From assembly GCA_045580025.1 (NCBI GenBank), contig JAZNNB010000010.1, positions 1-17,549 of the forward strand: a stretch of 17,549 nt of DNA, given 5' to 3'. This stretch comes from SIG440 sp045580025. GTDB lineage: Bacteria; Bacillota; Clostridia; Monoglobales; Monoglobaceae. The notes below the pieces were generated by a model. That model worked only from the letters and a program-made list of their open reading frames with translations, was not told where the DNA came from and did no database searches. Made by a program: the position numbers and the translations under genes. Shown one piece after another: positions 1-7,768 of the stretch. The stretch's first letter is position 1, and each line of letters begins with the position of its first letter.

Positions 1-2992
1 TACCAACTACAAGCAATGTAGCATCAGGATTGATTGTCTGGATTGTTTCTACTGCTTCAACAGTTTCCATAATGTAAGCTACGCAAGCGTATGCAAGTTT
101 CTCTGCATAGTCGATAACCATATCGTCAATGCCTTCGATTGTTGCAACTGCTTCTGCATATATTCCATCTTTCTTAGCAGCAACAAAATCAATTGCCTCT
201 CTTACACAAGAAATACCCTGTGCGATAAATGAGTCAATCTTTGCTTCGTCAAGATTTATTGTAATATATTCAGCAGCTGCCTCTTCAGCTTCAGCTACAT
301 ACTCAGCAACTACAGGCTGAATCTGCGGAATAACTTTTGCTAAAACATCGTCCATCTCAGCATTAGCGTAAGCAGCCCAGTCTTTTGTAAGAATTTCTGT
401 AGCTTCTTCCAAAATTACATCGAACAACTCGCTTACTTCAGGATCAATATAATTGCTCCAGTCAACTGCTTCTTCAGAGAGAAGAGCATTAACAAATGCA
501 CTTGCATCGAGCTGATATGTAATCAAATCAGCTGCAGCAATGTTTGAAGCGTTGCTTGTGATTAAATCTACTACCTCTGTTGCAAGTAATTCTGTCTTTT
601 TAGCAACAGAACCATTAGCGATTCCCAACTCACTCTTAACAAGGTCGTTATATCTCTTAACTGTTCCAGCGATCAAATCATCTACATTAAGTCCTGTACC
701 ATTCAATGTGTCGCCACCGATTGCGAAATAATAACTGTCTGCACCAGCTTCATAATGGCAGTGACCAAGCTTTGCAAGCTGTCTTTCTGCTTCACCATTC
801 ATTTCGCCAACTTGTGCTTTAATTCCATCAATATACGCATCAAGTTTAGCCTTTAATTCGTCAAAAGAAGTGATGCCTGAAAGAATTTCGCCAAGTACAC
901 CATCTACTTTTCCCTGTACGTCGTTTGCAGCATCGTATGCAGCCTTCAAAAGTTCTGTTATGTACGCATCAACTATTGGTCCAACCAATGTTTTTACATC
1001 ATAACCTGCCTGATCCAAAATTGCACCGGCATTTGCAAGATGCAACCAAAGATCATCTTCAAGCTCTGCAACAGCTACCAAAAGACCATCTACATCTTTA
1101 GCTGTATCGTTATCAAGAACAGCTTTAATTTCAGTAAGTGTGCCGATAACTGCTAAAAGTTCTTCTGCAAGTTCAGCTTTGAACTCGTCTGTCATCTGTG
1201 TGTCTGAAACGTCGATCGCTCTGATTGCTTTGATTGCAGCAGCAATACCACTTGAAGCTATATCAACATAACCGTTCTTATCTAATTCATCGTAAGCTTT
1301 AGCATAAGCTTCATCATAGTACTCTAAGATAAGAGCTTTTACATCTTCATACGCTTCTTTAATGTTTTCAAGAGTTTCGTCTTCAGCTGTATAACCGTTT
1401 TCGTAGGCTGAAATAATCTTTTCCGCAAGAGCTTCATGTGCTACAGGAGTAGGATGAACACTCATACCATCGCCAATCTTGAAGAGAGAATATATCTTAC
1501 AAAGAGGTTTGAACTCTTCAGCCGAAAGGTATATAGCCAATTCTTCTCTAAGAGTTGCAGGAGAAGTGCCACCTACAGACAGTCCATCAAAAATTCCGGA
1601 AATGCCTCCTGCAATGCGCATAAGGTCATTAAGAGGAATATCCATTTCTCCAACGCTTGCAGCAAGGGCATCTTCTATTGCAAGATAAATAGCAGCAGAA
1701 GTAGTCTCGTCAAGAGCTAGACCTGCGCCAACAGCAGTCATCCAATCGGCATTGGTTTCATCGAAAGTAAGTCCCTCAAAAGTTTCAACATCATCAATAT
1801 TAGTTGCAGGAAGGCCATCAGCAAAACAACCATCATAAGAAGGTCCAAGTAAATCGGCGAATGTTGTATGGAGATAACCCGAGAAAGCACTACTAATAAG
1901 CGGGAGCAAACTTCCGTTAAAAGATCTAATTGTTCTTTCGCGAACTATTTGACCTGAAAGGCCGCCTATAGAATCCCAGTTTGCTGCTTTTAGATCATCA
2001 AATTTTTGAACAATAAATTCTATTTCATCAATTTCAGCATAGTAGAATTTAGCATCAGGGTAGTTTCCTGCTGCCTGCATTGCTGCAGGAAGACCTGCAA
2101 TGTAAGCATTAAGAAGACCAAAAACGTCATCCATCATATCTCCAAATGGAATTGGTTCCATACCGTCAGCAGTAATTGTCATACCATAGGTGGTATTCAT
2201 AAGACCAACAAGTATAATTTCTGCATCATCATTAAGCTCCATAATGCGTTCGATAACGCCCTTATAGCTTAGGATAAAGCTTGCAGCTGTATAAGCTGTG
2301 ATATCAAGAACGGCAGGAATGTTAAATCTTGCTGCCATTTCATCAGAAATATAATCGCCAAGTTCTTCTGTAAGATAATCATACACCTGCATGATAACTT
2401 CCTGCTGCTCTGCGTCAAGCAACTCAAGTGCATTTGCAAGAGTAATGTCAGGATCAATATCCGGTGAATTACCCATAACACCAATAGCATCTGTTACATA
2501 CTGAAGAAGGAATGCTCCAAATGATGCATTACCTATACCCATTGTAATAAGATCAGCATTGGTCACACTATCTGTAAAAAATTGAGAAAGCGCTGCATAA
2601 TCATCACAGTTAGTATAATTTTCAACCTGATAATACCAGTCATCTGCAGGTGTCTCACGACCACCGAGAAGATACAAAAGGTCTTCCGCTCTCATAGCAG
2701 ATGGAGCAAGTCTAGTGTGGTTTACTGTTGCATAGCTTTCTTCGAGCCATTCAGCTATCAACTCGGGATAAGCAGCTTCACCATAAACGCCATTGTCGTT
2801 ATCGTTGATGAAATCAGGCAAAGAATCTCCCTGATTATATCCATCAAAACAATAACCATTTGTCATTGAGTCACCAAGGGAAACGTAATTAATGGTTTCG
2901 GTTTCCGTTGCGAATACACCCATAGGCGCAATGCTTAGCAACATACAAAGCACCAAAAAACAGGATGTAAACTTTTTAATTGTTTTGAACAT
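1..2992 (-). CDS. Large secreted SGNH/GDSL-family hydrolase with a second degenerate SGNH domain (3' end outside the window)
   Basis: Open for 997 codons from ATG at 2992 and still open at the window edge, so the C-terminus is missing. AAAGGAGG lies 7-10 bases before the ATG. Residues 1-28 are a signal peptide (two lysines, hydrophobic core, VFA cleavage), so the product is exported. The first SGNH domain shows block I YVSLGDSMTNG with candidate nucleophile Ser42, a block III-like MGIGNASFG with Asn155, and a terminal block GDGMSVHPTPVAH with His513. The Asp508 there is five residues before the His rather than the usual three. About 470 residues separate Ser42 and His513, far more than in a simple GDSL esterase, so the fold carries insertions. 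A helical stretch follows, then at about 755-997 a second SGNH-like unit without the Ser. The substrate is unknown; esters of lipid or polysaccharide are plausible. It lies 35 bases after the acyl-CoA ligase gene with no terminator between, so they are probably co-transcribed. Confidence 0.85.
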   Translation of the reverse strand, partial: MFKTIKKFTSCFLVLCMLLSIAPMGVFATETETINYVSLGDSMTNGYCFDGYNQGDSLPDFINDNDNGVYGEAAYPELIAEWLEESYATVNHTRLAPSAMRAEDLLYLLGGRETPADDWYYQVENYTNCDDYAALSQFFTDSVTNADLITMGIGNASFGAFLLQYVTDAIGVMGNSPDIDPDITLANALELLDAEQQEVIMQVYDYLTEELGDYISDEMAARFNIPAVLDITAYTAASFILSYKGVIERIMELNDDAEIILVGLMNTTYGMTITADGMEPIPFGDMMDDVFGLLNAYIAGLPAAMQAAGNYPDAKFYYAEIDEIEFIVQKFDDLKAANWDSIGGLSGQIVRERTIRSFNGSLLPLISSAFSGYLHTTFADLLGPSYDGCFADGLPATNIDDVETFEGLTFDETNADWMTAVGAGLALDETTSAAIYLAIEDALAASVGEMDIPLNDLMRIAGGISGIFDGLSVGGTSPATLREELAIYLSAEEFKPLCKIYSLFKIGDGMSVHPTPVAHEALAEKIISAYENGYTAEDETLENIKEAYEDVKALILEYYDEAYAKAYDELDKNGYVDIASSGIAAAIKAIRAIDVSDTQMTDEFKAELAEELLAVIGTLTEIKAVLDNDTAKDVDGLLVAVAELEDDLWLHLANAGAILDQAGYDVKTLVGPIVDAYITELLKAAYDAANDVQGKVDGVLGEILSGITSFDELKAKLDAYIDGIKAQVGEMNGEAERQLAKLGHCHYEAGADSYYFAIGGDTLNGTGLNVDDLIAGTVKRYNDLVKSELGIANGSVAKKTELLATEVVDLITSNASNIAAADLITYQLDASAFVNALLSEEAVDWSNYIDPEVSELFDVILEEATEILTKDWAAYANAEMDDVLAKVIPQIQPVVAEYVAEAEEAAAEYITINLDEAKIDSFIAQGISCVREAIDFVAAKKDGIYAEAVATIEGIDDMVIDYAEKLAYACVAYIMETVEAVETIQTINPDATLLVVG

Positions 2993-3027
2993 ACTTGTTC
3001 CTCCTTTAGAATAATATAATATTTTAA

Positions 3028-4773
3028 TTAAAAATTAAAATCAATACTGTGTTTTTCGTAAGTTTTTGCCAACTTTTTGTAATCAATTTTCCCCATTGGG
3101 GTATATGGCATTTCGTCTACGAAAATAATATCGGCTGCCCTGCCTCGTTCTTCACAGACGTCGTAACACATTTTTAAAATTTCTCGTCTTATAGAAATTT
3201 TTTCTTCGACTGTGTATGTATTGTCGAGTTTTACAACACCAACAGGGAGTTCACCTTGATTGTGATTAGGATCTTTTATGCCAACTACAGCACAAAGCGT
3301 CGTTTTCTCATACTGCGAAAGCACACCTTCAAGAATCGACGGATATATCTTATGTCCATCAAACCGAATAATCATTCGTTTGATTCTGCCATTTATAAAT
3401 AAAAATCCATCCTCATCAAGATAACCTAAATCTCCACTATGTATCCAAACTTTTCCGTCTGCGTGTTTTTTCATAACGCTAGCGGTTTCTTCTTCATCAT
3501 TGAAGTAGCCCTTCATAATGAGGTCACCGGTCACGCAGATTTCACCTTCCTGATTATATCCAAGCTCTTCGCCTGTTTCCGTGTCAAAAATACCAACCGT
3601 TGCCGCAAGAAGCGGAATGCCGGCACTTCCGTCTTTGTAAATATTCGAAAAGCAAGCTGTGACAGCTGATGAAGTTTCACTCATTCCATAACCTTGACTA
3701 AGAGGATATTTGCCACCATGTTTTTTTAAAAATGTATTAAAGCGTTCCTCGAGTCCCGGATTCATTGTATCTCCACCACATCCAGTGGTTTTAAGCATAG
3801 AAAGATCAGCCTTTTTCATTATTTTTTCAGACATAAGTCTGTCGTAGAAAGCTGGAACAGCCATCATCGCATTTGGCTTGTACTTTTTTACAAGTTTTGC
3901 AATTCGGTCTACACTAAAATCGGGAATCAGAATATTTTCCATTCTCATCGCAATTGGCATATGCAATCCACAACCTACACCATAGGATGCAAAGATAGGC
4001 ATAATGTCTAAAAATTTATCTCCTGGGTCATGGTCTACACCACTAAGGCGAAAGCTTTCCGCCATCGCATTAAGCCCACAATTTGTAAGCATTACTCCTT
4101 TAGGGTGTCCTGTTGTGCCACCGGTATATGTAATCATTGCCAAATCGTCTTCTGAAAATGAATGCTTTTTAGCAACTCCTGATTTGCTATCAGAAATAAA
4201 ATCTTTCCATAAAATCAAATTGTCCCATTTGGGAGTTTGGGGCGATTTTTTCTTTAGTTTATAGCCAATTTTTTTCAGTGGTGACAGTGAGTTGGTTGCA
4301 GATTGGACAATTATATTTTTTAGATCCAACTGACCATAAATTGGTTTAATCTTATGTAGCGCAATGTTTAGCGAAACCAAGACATTCGATTTTGCCAATC
4401 TAATTGTGTCCAGAATTCTCTGCGCATCCATTCTTGGGTCAATAAAATTTGATATTGCACCTATTTTATTTAAGCCATACATGGCAAAAACCGATTCAGG
4501 CGTAGCAACAGATAAAAACGAAACGATTTCACCCGGCCTTATTCCCAACGAGTAAAAGGCATCTGCACAACGGTCAACTTCGTTTAAAAACTCTCTATAA
4601 GTAAACCGTGTACCATAATAATAAAGCGCCTTTCCATCAGGATATGACTTGACTGTTTTTTCTAAATAATTGTAAACAGAACCTTCGACTTCAATAGTAT
4701 CCCTTGATATTTCAGGATAATATTTAAGCCACGGTCTTTCTTTTGATGGTTTTATTTGCATTTTGAATATCAT
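3028..4773 (-). CDS. AMP-forming acyl-CoA ligase (ANL superfamily)
   Basis: The 581-residue product should activate a carboxylic acid, probably a fatty acid, to an acyl-AMP and then an acyl-CoA in the cytoplasm. All core ANL motifs are visible: the P-loop TYTGGTTGHPKG (about 215-226), GYGMSETSS (361-369), the hinge/ribose-binding SGDLG with Asp448, the segment from GRIKR to IYPS (462-479), and the C-terminal catalytic lysine in PMGKIDY (Lys562). Length fits a full two-domain enzyme, with no signal peptide or carrier domain. The start is uncertain: ATG 4773 is only 2 bases from the AGGAGG core, and the next in-frame ATG (4761) is 14 bases from it. The gene has its own housekeeping promoter with an overlapping palindrome, and the secreted SGNH hydrolase gene follows 35 bases downstream. 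The chain length and identity of the acid cannot be read from sequence. Confidence 0.9.
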   Translation of the reverse strand: MIFKMQIKPSKERPWLKYYPEISRDTIEVEGSVYNYLEKTVKSYPDGKALYYYGTRFTYREFLNEVDRCADAFYSLGIRPGEIVSFLSVATPESVFAMYGLNKIGAISNFIDPRMDAQRILDTIRLAKSNVLVSLNIALHKIKPIYGQLDLKNIIVQSATNSLSPLKKIGYKLKKKSPQTPKWDNLILWKDFISDSKSGVAKKHSFSEDDLAMITYTGGTTGHPKGVMLTNCGLNAMAESFRLSGVDHDPGDKFLDIMPIFASYGVGCGLHMPIAMRMENILIPDFSVDRIAKLVKKYKPNAMMAVPAFYDRLMSEKIMKKADLSMLKTTGCGGDTMNPGLEERFNTFLKKHGGKYPLSQGYGMSETSSAVTACFSNIYKDGSAGIPLLAATVGIFDTETGEELGYNQEGEICVTGDLIMKGYFNDEEETASVMKKHADGKVWIHSGDLGYLDEDGFLFINGRIKRMIIRFDGHKIYPSILEGVLSQYEKTTLCAVVGIKDPNHNQGELPVGVVKLDNTYTVEEKISIRREILKMCYDVCEERGRAADIIFVDEMPYTPMGKIDYKKLAKTYEKHSIDFNF

Positions 4774-4903
4774 TGCCTCCTTCTTATATTATTACCTCTT
4801 CTTTACTCGTCGCCATATTTTATTAGGTAATGGTCAATTACAAGTAGTGGCAAAAAATTACCTGTGACATAATTGAAATCGTGTAAAAAAAATATACATC
4901 ACC

Positions 4904-4919
4904 TACATACTAGTCTGTA
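4904..4919. promoter_or_regulatory. Operator-like palindrome at the acyl-CoA ligase transcription start
   Basis: TACATACTAGTCTGTA is a 16-bp inverted repeat (TACA-N-ACTAGT-N-TGTA) with one mismatched pair. It sits directly downstream of the predicted -10 box of the ligase promoter, over the likely +1. Size and symmetry fit a dimeric repressor such as a TetR/AcrR-family regulator, a class that often controls fatty-acid genes. The regulator is not in this window. Confidence 0.5.
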
Positions 4920-4920
4920 T

Positions 4921-4949
4921 AGTTTACCACTTTTAGGGGCATTTGTCAA
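4921..4949 (-). promoter_or_regulatory. Housekeeping promoter of the acyl-CoA ligase gene
   Basis: On the minus strand: TTGACA (4949-4944), 17-base spacer, TAAACT (4926-4921). The -35 box is perfect and the spacing optimal. Transcription would start near 4914, giving a leader of about 140 bases. Confidence 0.7.
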
Positions 4950-5122
4950 TGACTCTCTTAATATTTTTTAAAATCGTGAATTGGTAAAAAAGACAAGCAC
5001 AACAAGCTGGACCAGTTATACAAAATTCACATACCCGGACTTAAATTTGTGCCAGTTTTTATATTTCAAAAGCTATTTTTTTGATCATTCTCTTCATTTG
5101 ATTGCTAAACCGCTCGTTGTCT

Positions 5123-5150
5123 GCCGCATAATTTCAATTATGTGGCTTTT
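5123..5150 (+). terminator. Intrinsic terminator reading on the plus strand
   Basis: GCCGCATAATT, loop TC, AATTATGTGGC, then TTTTTATT. The single imperfect pair is G.U in the plus-strand RNA but A-C in the minus-strand RNA, and the U-tract is on the plus side. It therefore appears to end a plus-strand transcript, although no plus-strand gene is recognised upstream. Confidence 0.6.
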
Positions 5151-5158
5151 TATTATAC

Positions 5159-5195
5159 AAAAAAGCCTTGATATCATAGTGATATCAAGGCTTTT
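5159..5195 (-). terminator. Intrinsic terminator after the DHHW gene (could act both ways)
   Basis: Perfect 12-bp stem (GCCTTGATATCA / TGATATCAAGGC) with loop TAG, flanked by six A on one side and four T on the other. It begins one base past the stop codon of the DHHW-family gene. On the minus strand it is followed by TTTTTT. Confidence 0.9.
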
Positions 5196-5196
5196 C

Positions 5197-6291
5197 TTAT
5201 CTCAGTGCGGTACTGTTATTCAAAAGGGTTGTGCTGTAAAGGAACAAAACATCCTGATTATCAAAATCAATAAAATTCCCAAGGAAACCACTTTGAATAT
5301 ATCTGATGTCAACCACAGTTATTTTTTTGTATCCCGATGCAAAAAGAGGTGCAATGCTGCTGCCGAAAGAATCCCTAAAAAGAATAAGTTCTTTATTTCT
5401 TTTTGCTTTTGGATTTTCAATGGTCAAAAGCGGGGAAGTTCCCGAAAGAAACATTTCATAAGGGTCTTTTCCTTTTGCTTTTTCCATATTGTACATATCA
5501 CGTATCTCAGGGGTACCATTGTCATAGTATGTCACAATGCAATCGTCCAGAATGCTGTTTGTGAGATACTTTATGGTATCGGGCTTGTGCGGGAGTGCTG
5601 ATTGACCAAGATACACACCTCTGAAAGGACTTTCGAGAGTATTTTCTGTATATTTATCAGAGGCATCGGTGCCCATTTTTGCCGCAAGAAATTCTGCAAT
5701 ATCTGTTATGCTTTCCTGTTTCCAGTGAGAGTCAGTATAATAATAATCCTCAAGTGAGATCAGGGGCAGAATGTCAATATACTCCATATAAGGAACTTTT
5801 GATTTGAAATCATCAATAAGTTTTTCGTAGTCAAGAGAAAGGTAGCCATTTTCTTTAGCAAGAAATATATTTTTATCAGGGACTATTGAAAGGAAAATGT
5901 TCATATCTTTGTCCTTCATATAGGATTCGTAAAGAAAGTTGAATTTTTCTGCTGCAATGCTTAACATTTCATCATCTTGTGGATATTCAATTTTTGAAAT
6001 GTGACCACTTGCTGTGAAAAGCCCATTGTTGTCCTTTTTGCCAAAAATCTTGGTCGAAAACAGAGCCTTTATTGTTCTGAGAGGTTCGCGAAGCGGAATT
6101 TGGTCAACAGCATATTCCTCAAATCCTGACATAAATTCGCCGGAAAAAATTGATTCAGCTGAAACAGAAGGCTTTTCAGCAAGAGGTCGACGCTCACTTT
6201 CTGAAAAAGCCGTGTCAGGTTTTAACAGACAGCTTAATGTGAAAACTGCCAAAACGACAGAAAAGATAATAGTCATAATTTTATTTTTCAA
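5197..6291 (-). CDS. DHHW-family (AlgX/AlgJ-like SGNH) protein, partner of the MBOAT acyltransferase
   Basis: DHHW/AlgX-like proteins work beside MBOAT O-acyltransferases, moving acetyl groups onto extracytoplasmic polysaccharide. An N-terminal hydrophobic helix follows a KNK start, so the protein is membrane-anchored or exported. The signature DSHW (Asp187, His189 counted from the TTG start) and a downstream RDSFGSS block (Ser308) supply the Asp/His/Ser set of an SGNH-like site. I prefer TTG at 6291 as start: AGGAGG is 8 bases upstream of it, whereas the in-frame GTG at 6300 overlaps the last bases of the Shine-Dalgarno. This gives 364 residues. The MBOAT stop codon lies just upstream (6304-6306), so the two genes are tightly coupled. 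The substrate (exopolysaccharide, teichoic acid or peptidoglycan) is not determinable. Confidence 0.85.
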   Translation of the reverse strand: MKNKIMTIIFSVVLAVFTLSCLLKPDTAFSESERRPLAEKPSVSAESIFSGEFMSGFEEYAVDQIPLREPLRTIKALFSTKIFGKKDNNGLFTASGHISKIEYPQDDEMLSIAAEKFNFLYESYMKDKDMNIFLSIVPDKNIFLAKENGYLSLDYEKLIDDFKSKVPYMEYIDILPLISLEDYYYTDSHWKQESITDIAEFLAAKMGTDASDKYTENTLESPFRGVYLGQSALPHKPDTIKYLTNSILDDCIVTYYDNGTPEIRDMYNMEKAKGKDPYEMFLSGTSPLLTIENPKAKRNKELILFRDSFGSSIAPLFASGYKKITVVDIRYIQSGFLGNFIDFDNQDVLFLYSTTLLNNSTALR

Positions 6292-6303
6292 TTCATACAC
6301 CTC

Positions 6304-7704
6304 CTAAAAACGGAAATAAAGGAACGGGTTAAATGAACCGTCAGCAAGATAAGCGGTTACAACAATCAAAAGAAGCAATAAAGCAGGAATTTCCAAAGAA
6401 TTTATTATGGTCGAAACTTGCTTATTGTTTTCAAAGCGAGAAATAATATTTTTCAAAAGTGGTGTAGCAGAAATTACAGCTATAACAAGAATTACCCCGT
6501 AATTTCGCAAACAGTAAAAGAATTCAGCCGACACAAAAGGAATATCGCCAAAACCAAACATTCCGCCAAGATTTGAGAGAGATTGGGAAAGGTTGTTTCC
6601 GCTGAAAATTGCAAAGCTGATAGTCGTCAGGAACAGAAGATAAATGTGGCTAAAAATTTTGTGTTTTGCAAGGAAATCCCTAAGGAAGAATTTCTCAAGA
6701 GTGAGAAGAACTCCGAAATAAAGTCCCCATATAATGAAATTCCACTGGGCGCCGTGCCAGAAACCAGTCAAAAACCATACTATGAAAATGTTGAAAAAGA
6801 GACGAACTCTGCTTGTGCGGTTTCCGCCCATGGGGATATAAACATAATCACGAAACCAACCGCCAAGAGATATATGCCATCTGCGCCAGAATTCCGTTAT
6901 GCTGGATGAGATAAATGGATAGTTGAAGTTTTCCATAAAGTCAAAGCCAAACAGCTTTCCAAGACCGATTGCCATATCGCTGTATCCTGAAAAATCAAAG
7001 TAAATCTGTAGCATATAAGAAGCGATAAAAAGCCAATAGAATAAAATGGACTTATCACCCGATGCAAGAAAAAATTCGCCGAGCTCGCCCAAAGTATTGG
7101 CGAGAAGAATTTTCTTTGAAAGACCAATAATAAAACGTCTTATGCCACAAGCTGTTTTGTCGAAACTGTGGCGCCTTTCTGTAAGCTGCAATTCAATATC
7201 AGTATAACGCACAATAGGTCCTGCGATAAGTTGAGGGAAAAGCGCGATATATGTGGCAAGATTTATGGGATTTTTCTGTGCAGAGGCATCCCCCCGATAC
7301 ACATCCACGGTATAGCTTAAAATCTGAAAGGTGTAAAAACTTATGCCAATAGGAAGAGTAAGACGAAGAAGTGGTACAGAAAGACCTGTGGCAGCATTGA
7401 AGTTTGATATGAAAAAGTCTGCATACTTGAAATAGCCTAAAAAAGAAAGACTTATTGCGACAGACAGGACAAGAAAAACTTTAGAAAAAATCTTGCCGCG
7501 AAAGGCTTCAATCAGCAAGCCCAAAACATATCCAAGCCCAACGGTCAGAAGCATAAGAAAAACATATCTTGGCTCACCCCAAGCATAAAAGAACAGACTT
7601 GATAGCAAAAGAACGCTGTTTTTAATGCCTTTCGGTGCTGCAAGATATAAAACAAGAACAGCGGGCAGGAAATAATATAAAAATGGGATGCTTGAAAATA
7701 TCAT
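6304..7704 (-). CDS. MBOAT-family membrane O-acyltransferase (AlgI/DltB-like)
   Basis: 466 residues with many hydrophobic segments across the whole length, as expected for an integral-membrane acyltransferase that passes acyl groups across the membrane. MBOAT hallmarks are present: DFSGYSDMAIGLG (237-249), FWRRWHISLGGW (272-283) and GFWHGA with the probable catalytic His317. The length matches AlgI/PatA-type proteins. ATG at 7704 is preceded by AAAGGAG at a 6-base spacing. The DHHW gene starts about a dozen bases after the stop, forming the usual MBOAT plus SGNH-like acetylation pair. It lies 64 bases after the lipoprotein gene, with an imperfect terminator in the gap, so expression may come partly from readthrough of the ECF-type promoter at 8528-8556. 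Confidence 0.93.
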   Translation of the reverse strand: MIFSSIPFLYYFLPAVLVLYLAAPKGIKNSVLLLSSLFFYAWGEPRYVFLMLLTVGLGYVLGLLIEAFRGKIFSKVFLVLSVAISLSFLGYFKYADFFISNFNAATGLSVPLLRLTLPIGISFYTFQILSYTVDVYRGDASAQKNPINLATYIALFPQLIAGPIVRYTDIELQLTERRHSFDKTACGIRRFIIGLSKKILLANTLGELGEFFLASGDKSILFYWLFIASYMLQIYFDFSGYSDMAIGLGKLFGFDFMENFNYPFISSSITEFWRRWHISLGGWFRDYVYIPMGGNRTSRVRLFFNIFIVWFLTGFWHGAQWNFIIWGLYFGVLLTLEKFFLRDFLAKHKIFSHIYLLFLTTISFAIFSGNNLSQSLSNLGGMFGFGDIPFVSAEFFYCLRNYGVILVIAVISATPLLKNIISRFENNKQVSTIINSLEIPALLLLLIVVTAYLADGSFNPFLYFRF

Positions 7705-7729
7705 ATTTTTCTCCTTTTAAACACATAAG

Positions 7730-7758
7730 AAAACGGACGCGAAATTGCGCCCGTTTTT
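7730..7758 (-). terminator. Intrinsic terminator between the lipoprotein and MBOAT genes
   Basis: Stem CGGACGC / GCGCCCG around loop GAAATT, flanked by A and T runs. The one non-Watson-Crick pair is G.U in the minus-strand RNA and A-C in the plus-strand RNA, so it is built for the minus strand. With no clear promoter between it and the MBOAT gene, it may act as a partial terminator. Confidence 0.75.
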
Positions 7759-7768
7759 AAATTTGTTT

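Larger units (their letters stand above)
4774..5196. other. Intergenic region: regulatory sites and terminators, no convincing gene
   Basis: 423 bases without a supported CDS. They hold the ligase promoter, the palindrome, and two adjacent terminators (5123-5150 and 5159-5195). A 10-codon ATG ORF (4816-4784, minus) lies in the ligase leader and ends just before its Shine-Dalgarno, but has no ribosome-binding site of its own. Between about 4960 and 5122 nothing recognisable is seen. Confidence 0.6.

Noticed and set aside
4784..4816. Ten-codon leader peptide upstream of the acyl-CoA ligase
   Set aside because: No ribosome-binding site, no run of regulatory codons and no alternative hairpins to support attenuation.
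4981..5601. 206-codon plus-strand ORF
   Set aside because: Most of it is antisense to the well-supported DHHW gene, and it runs through both terminators. Its start has no Shine-Dalgarno and its composition is not protein-like.
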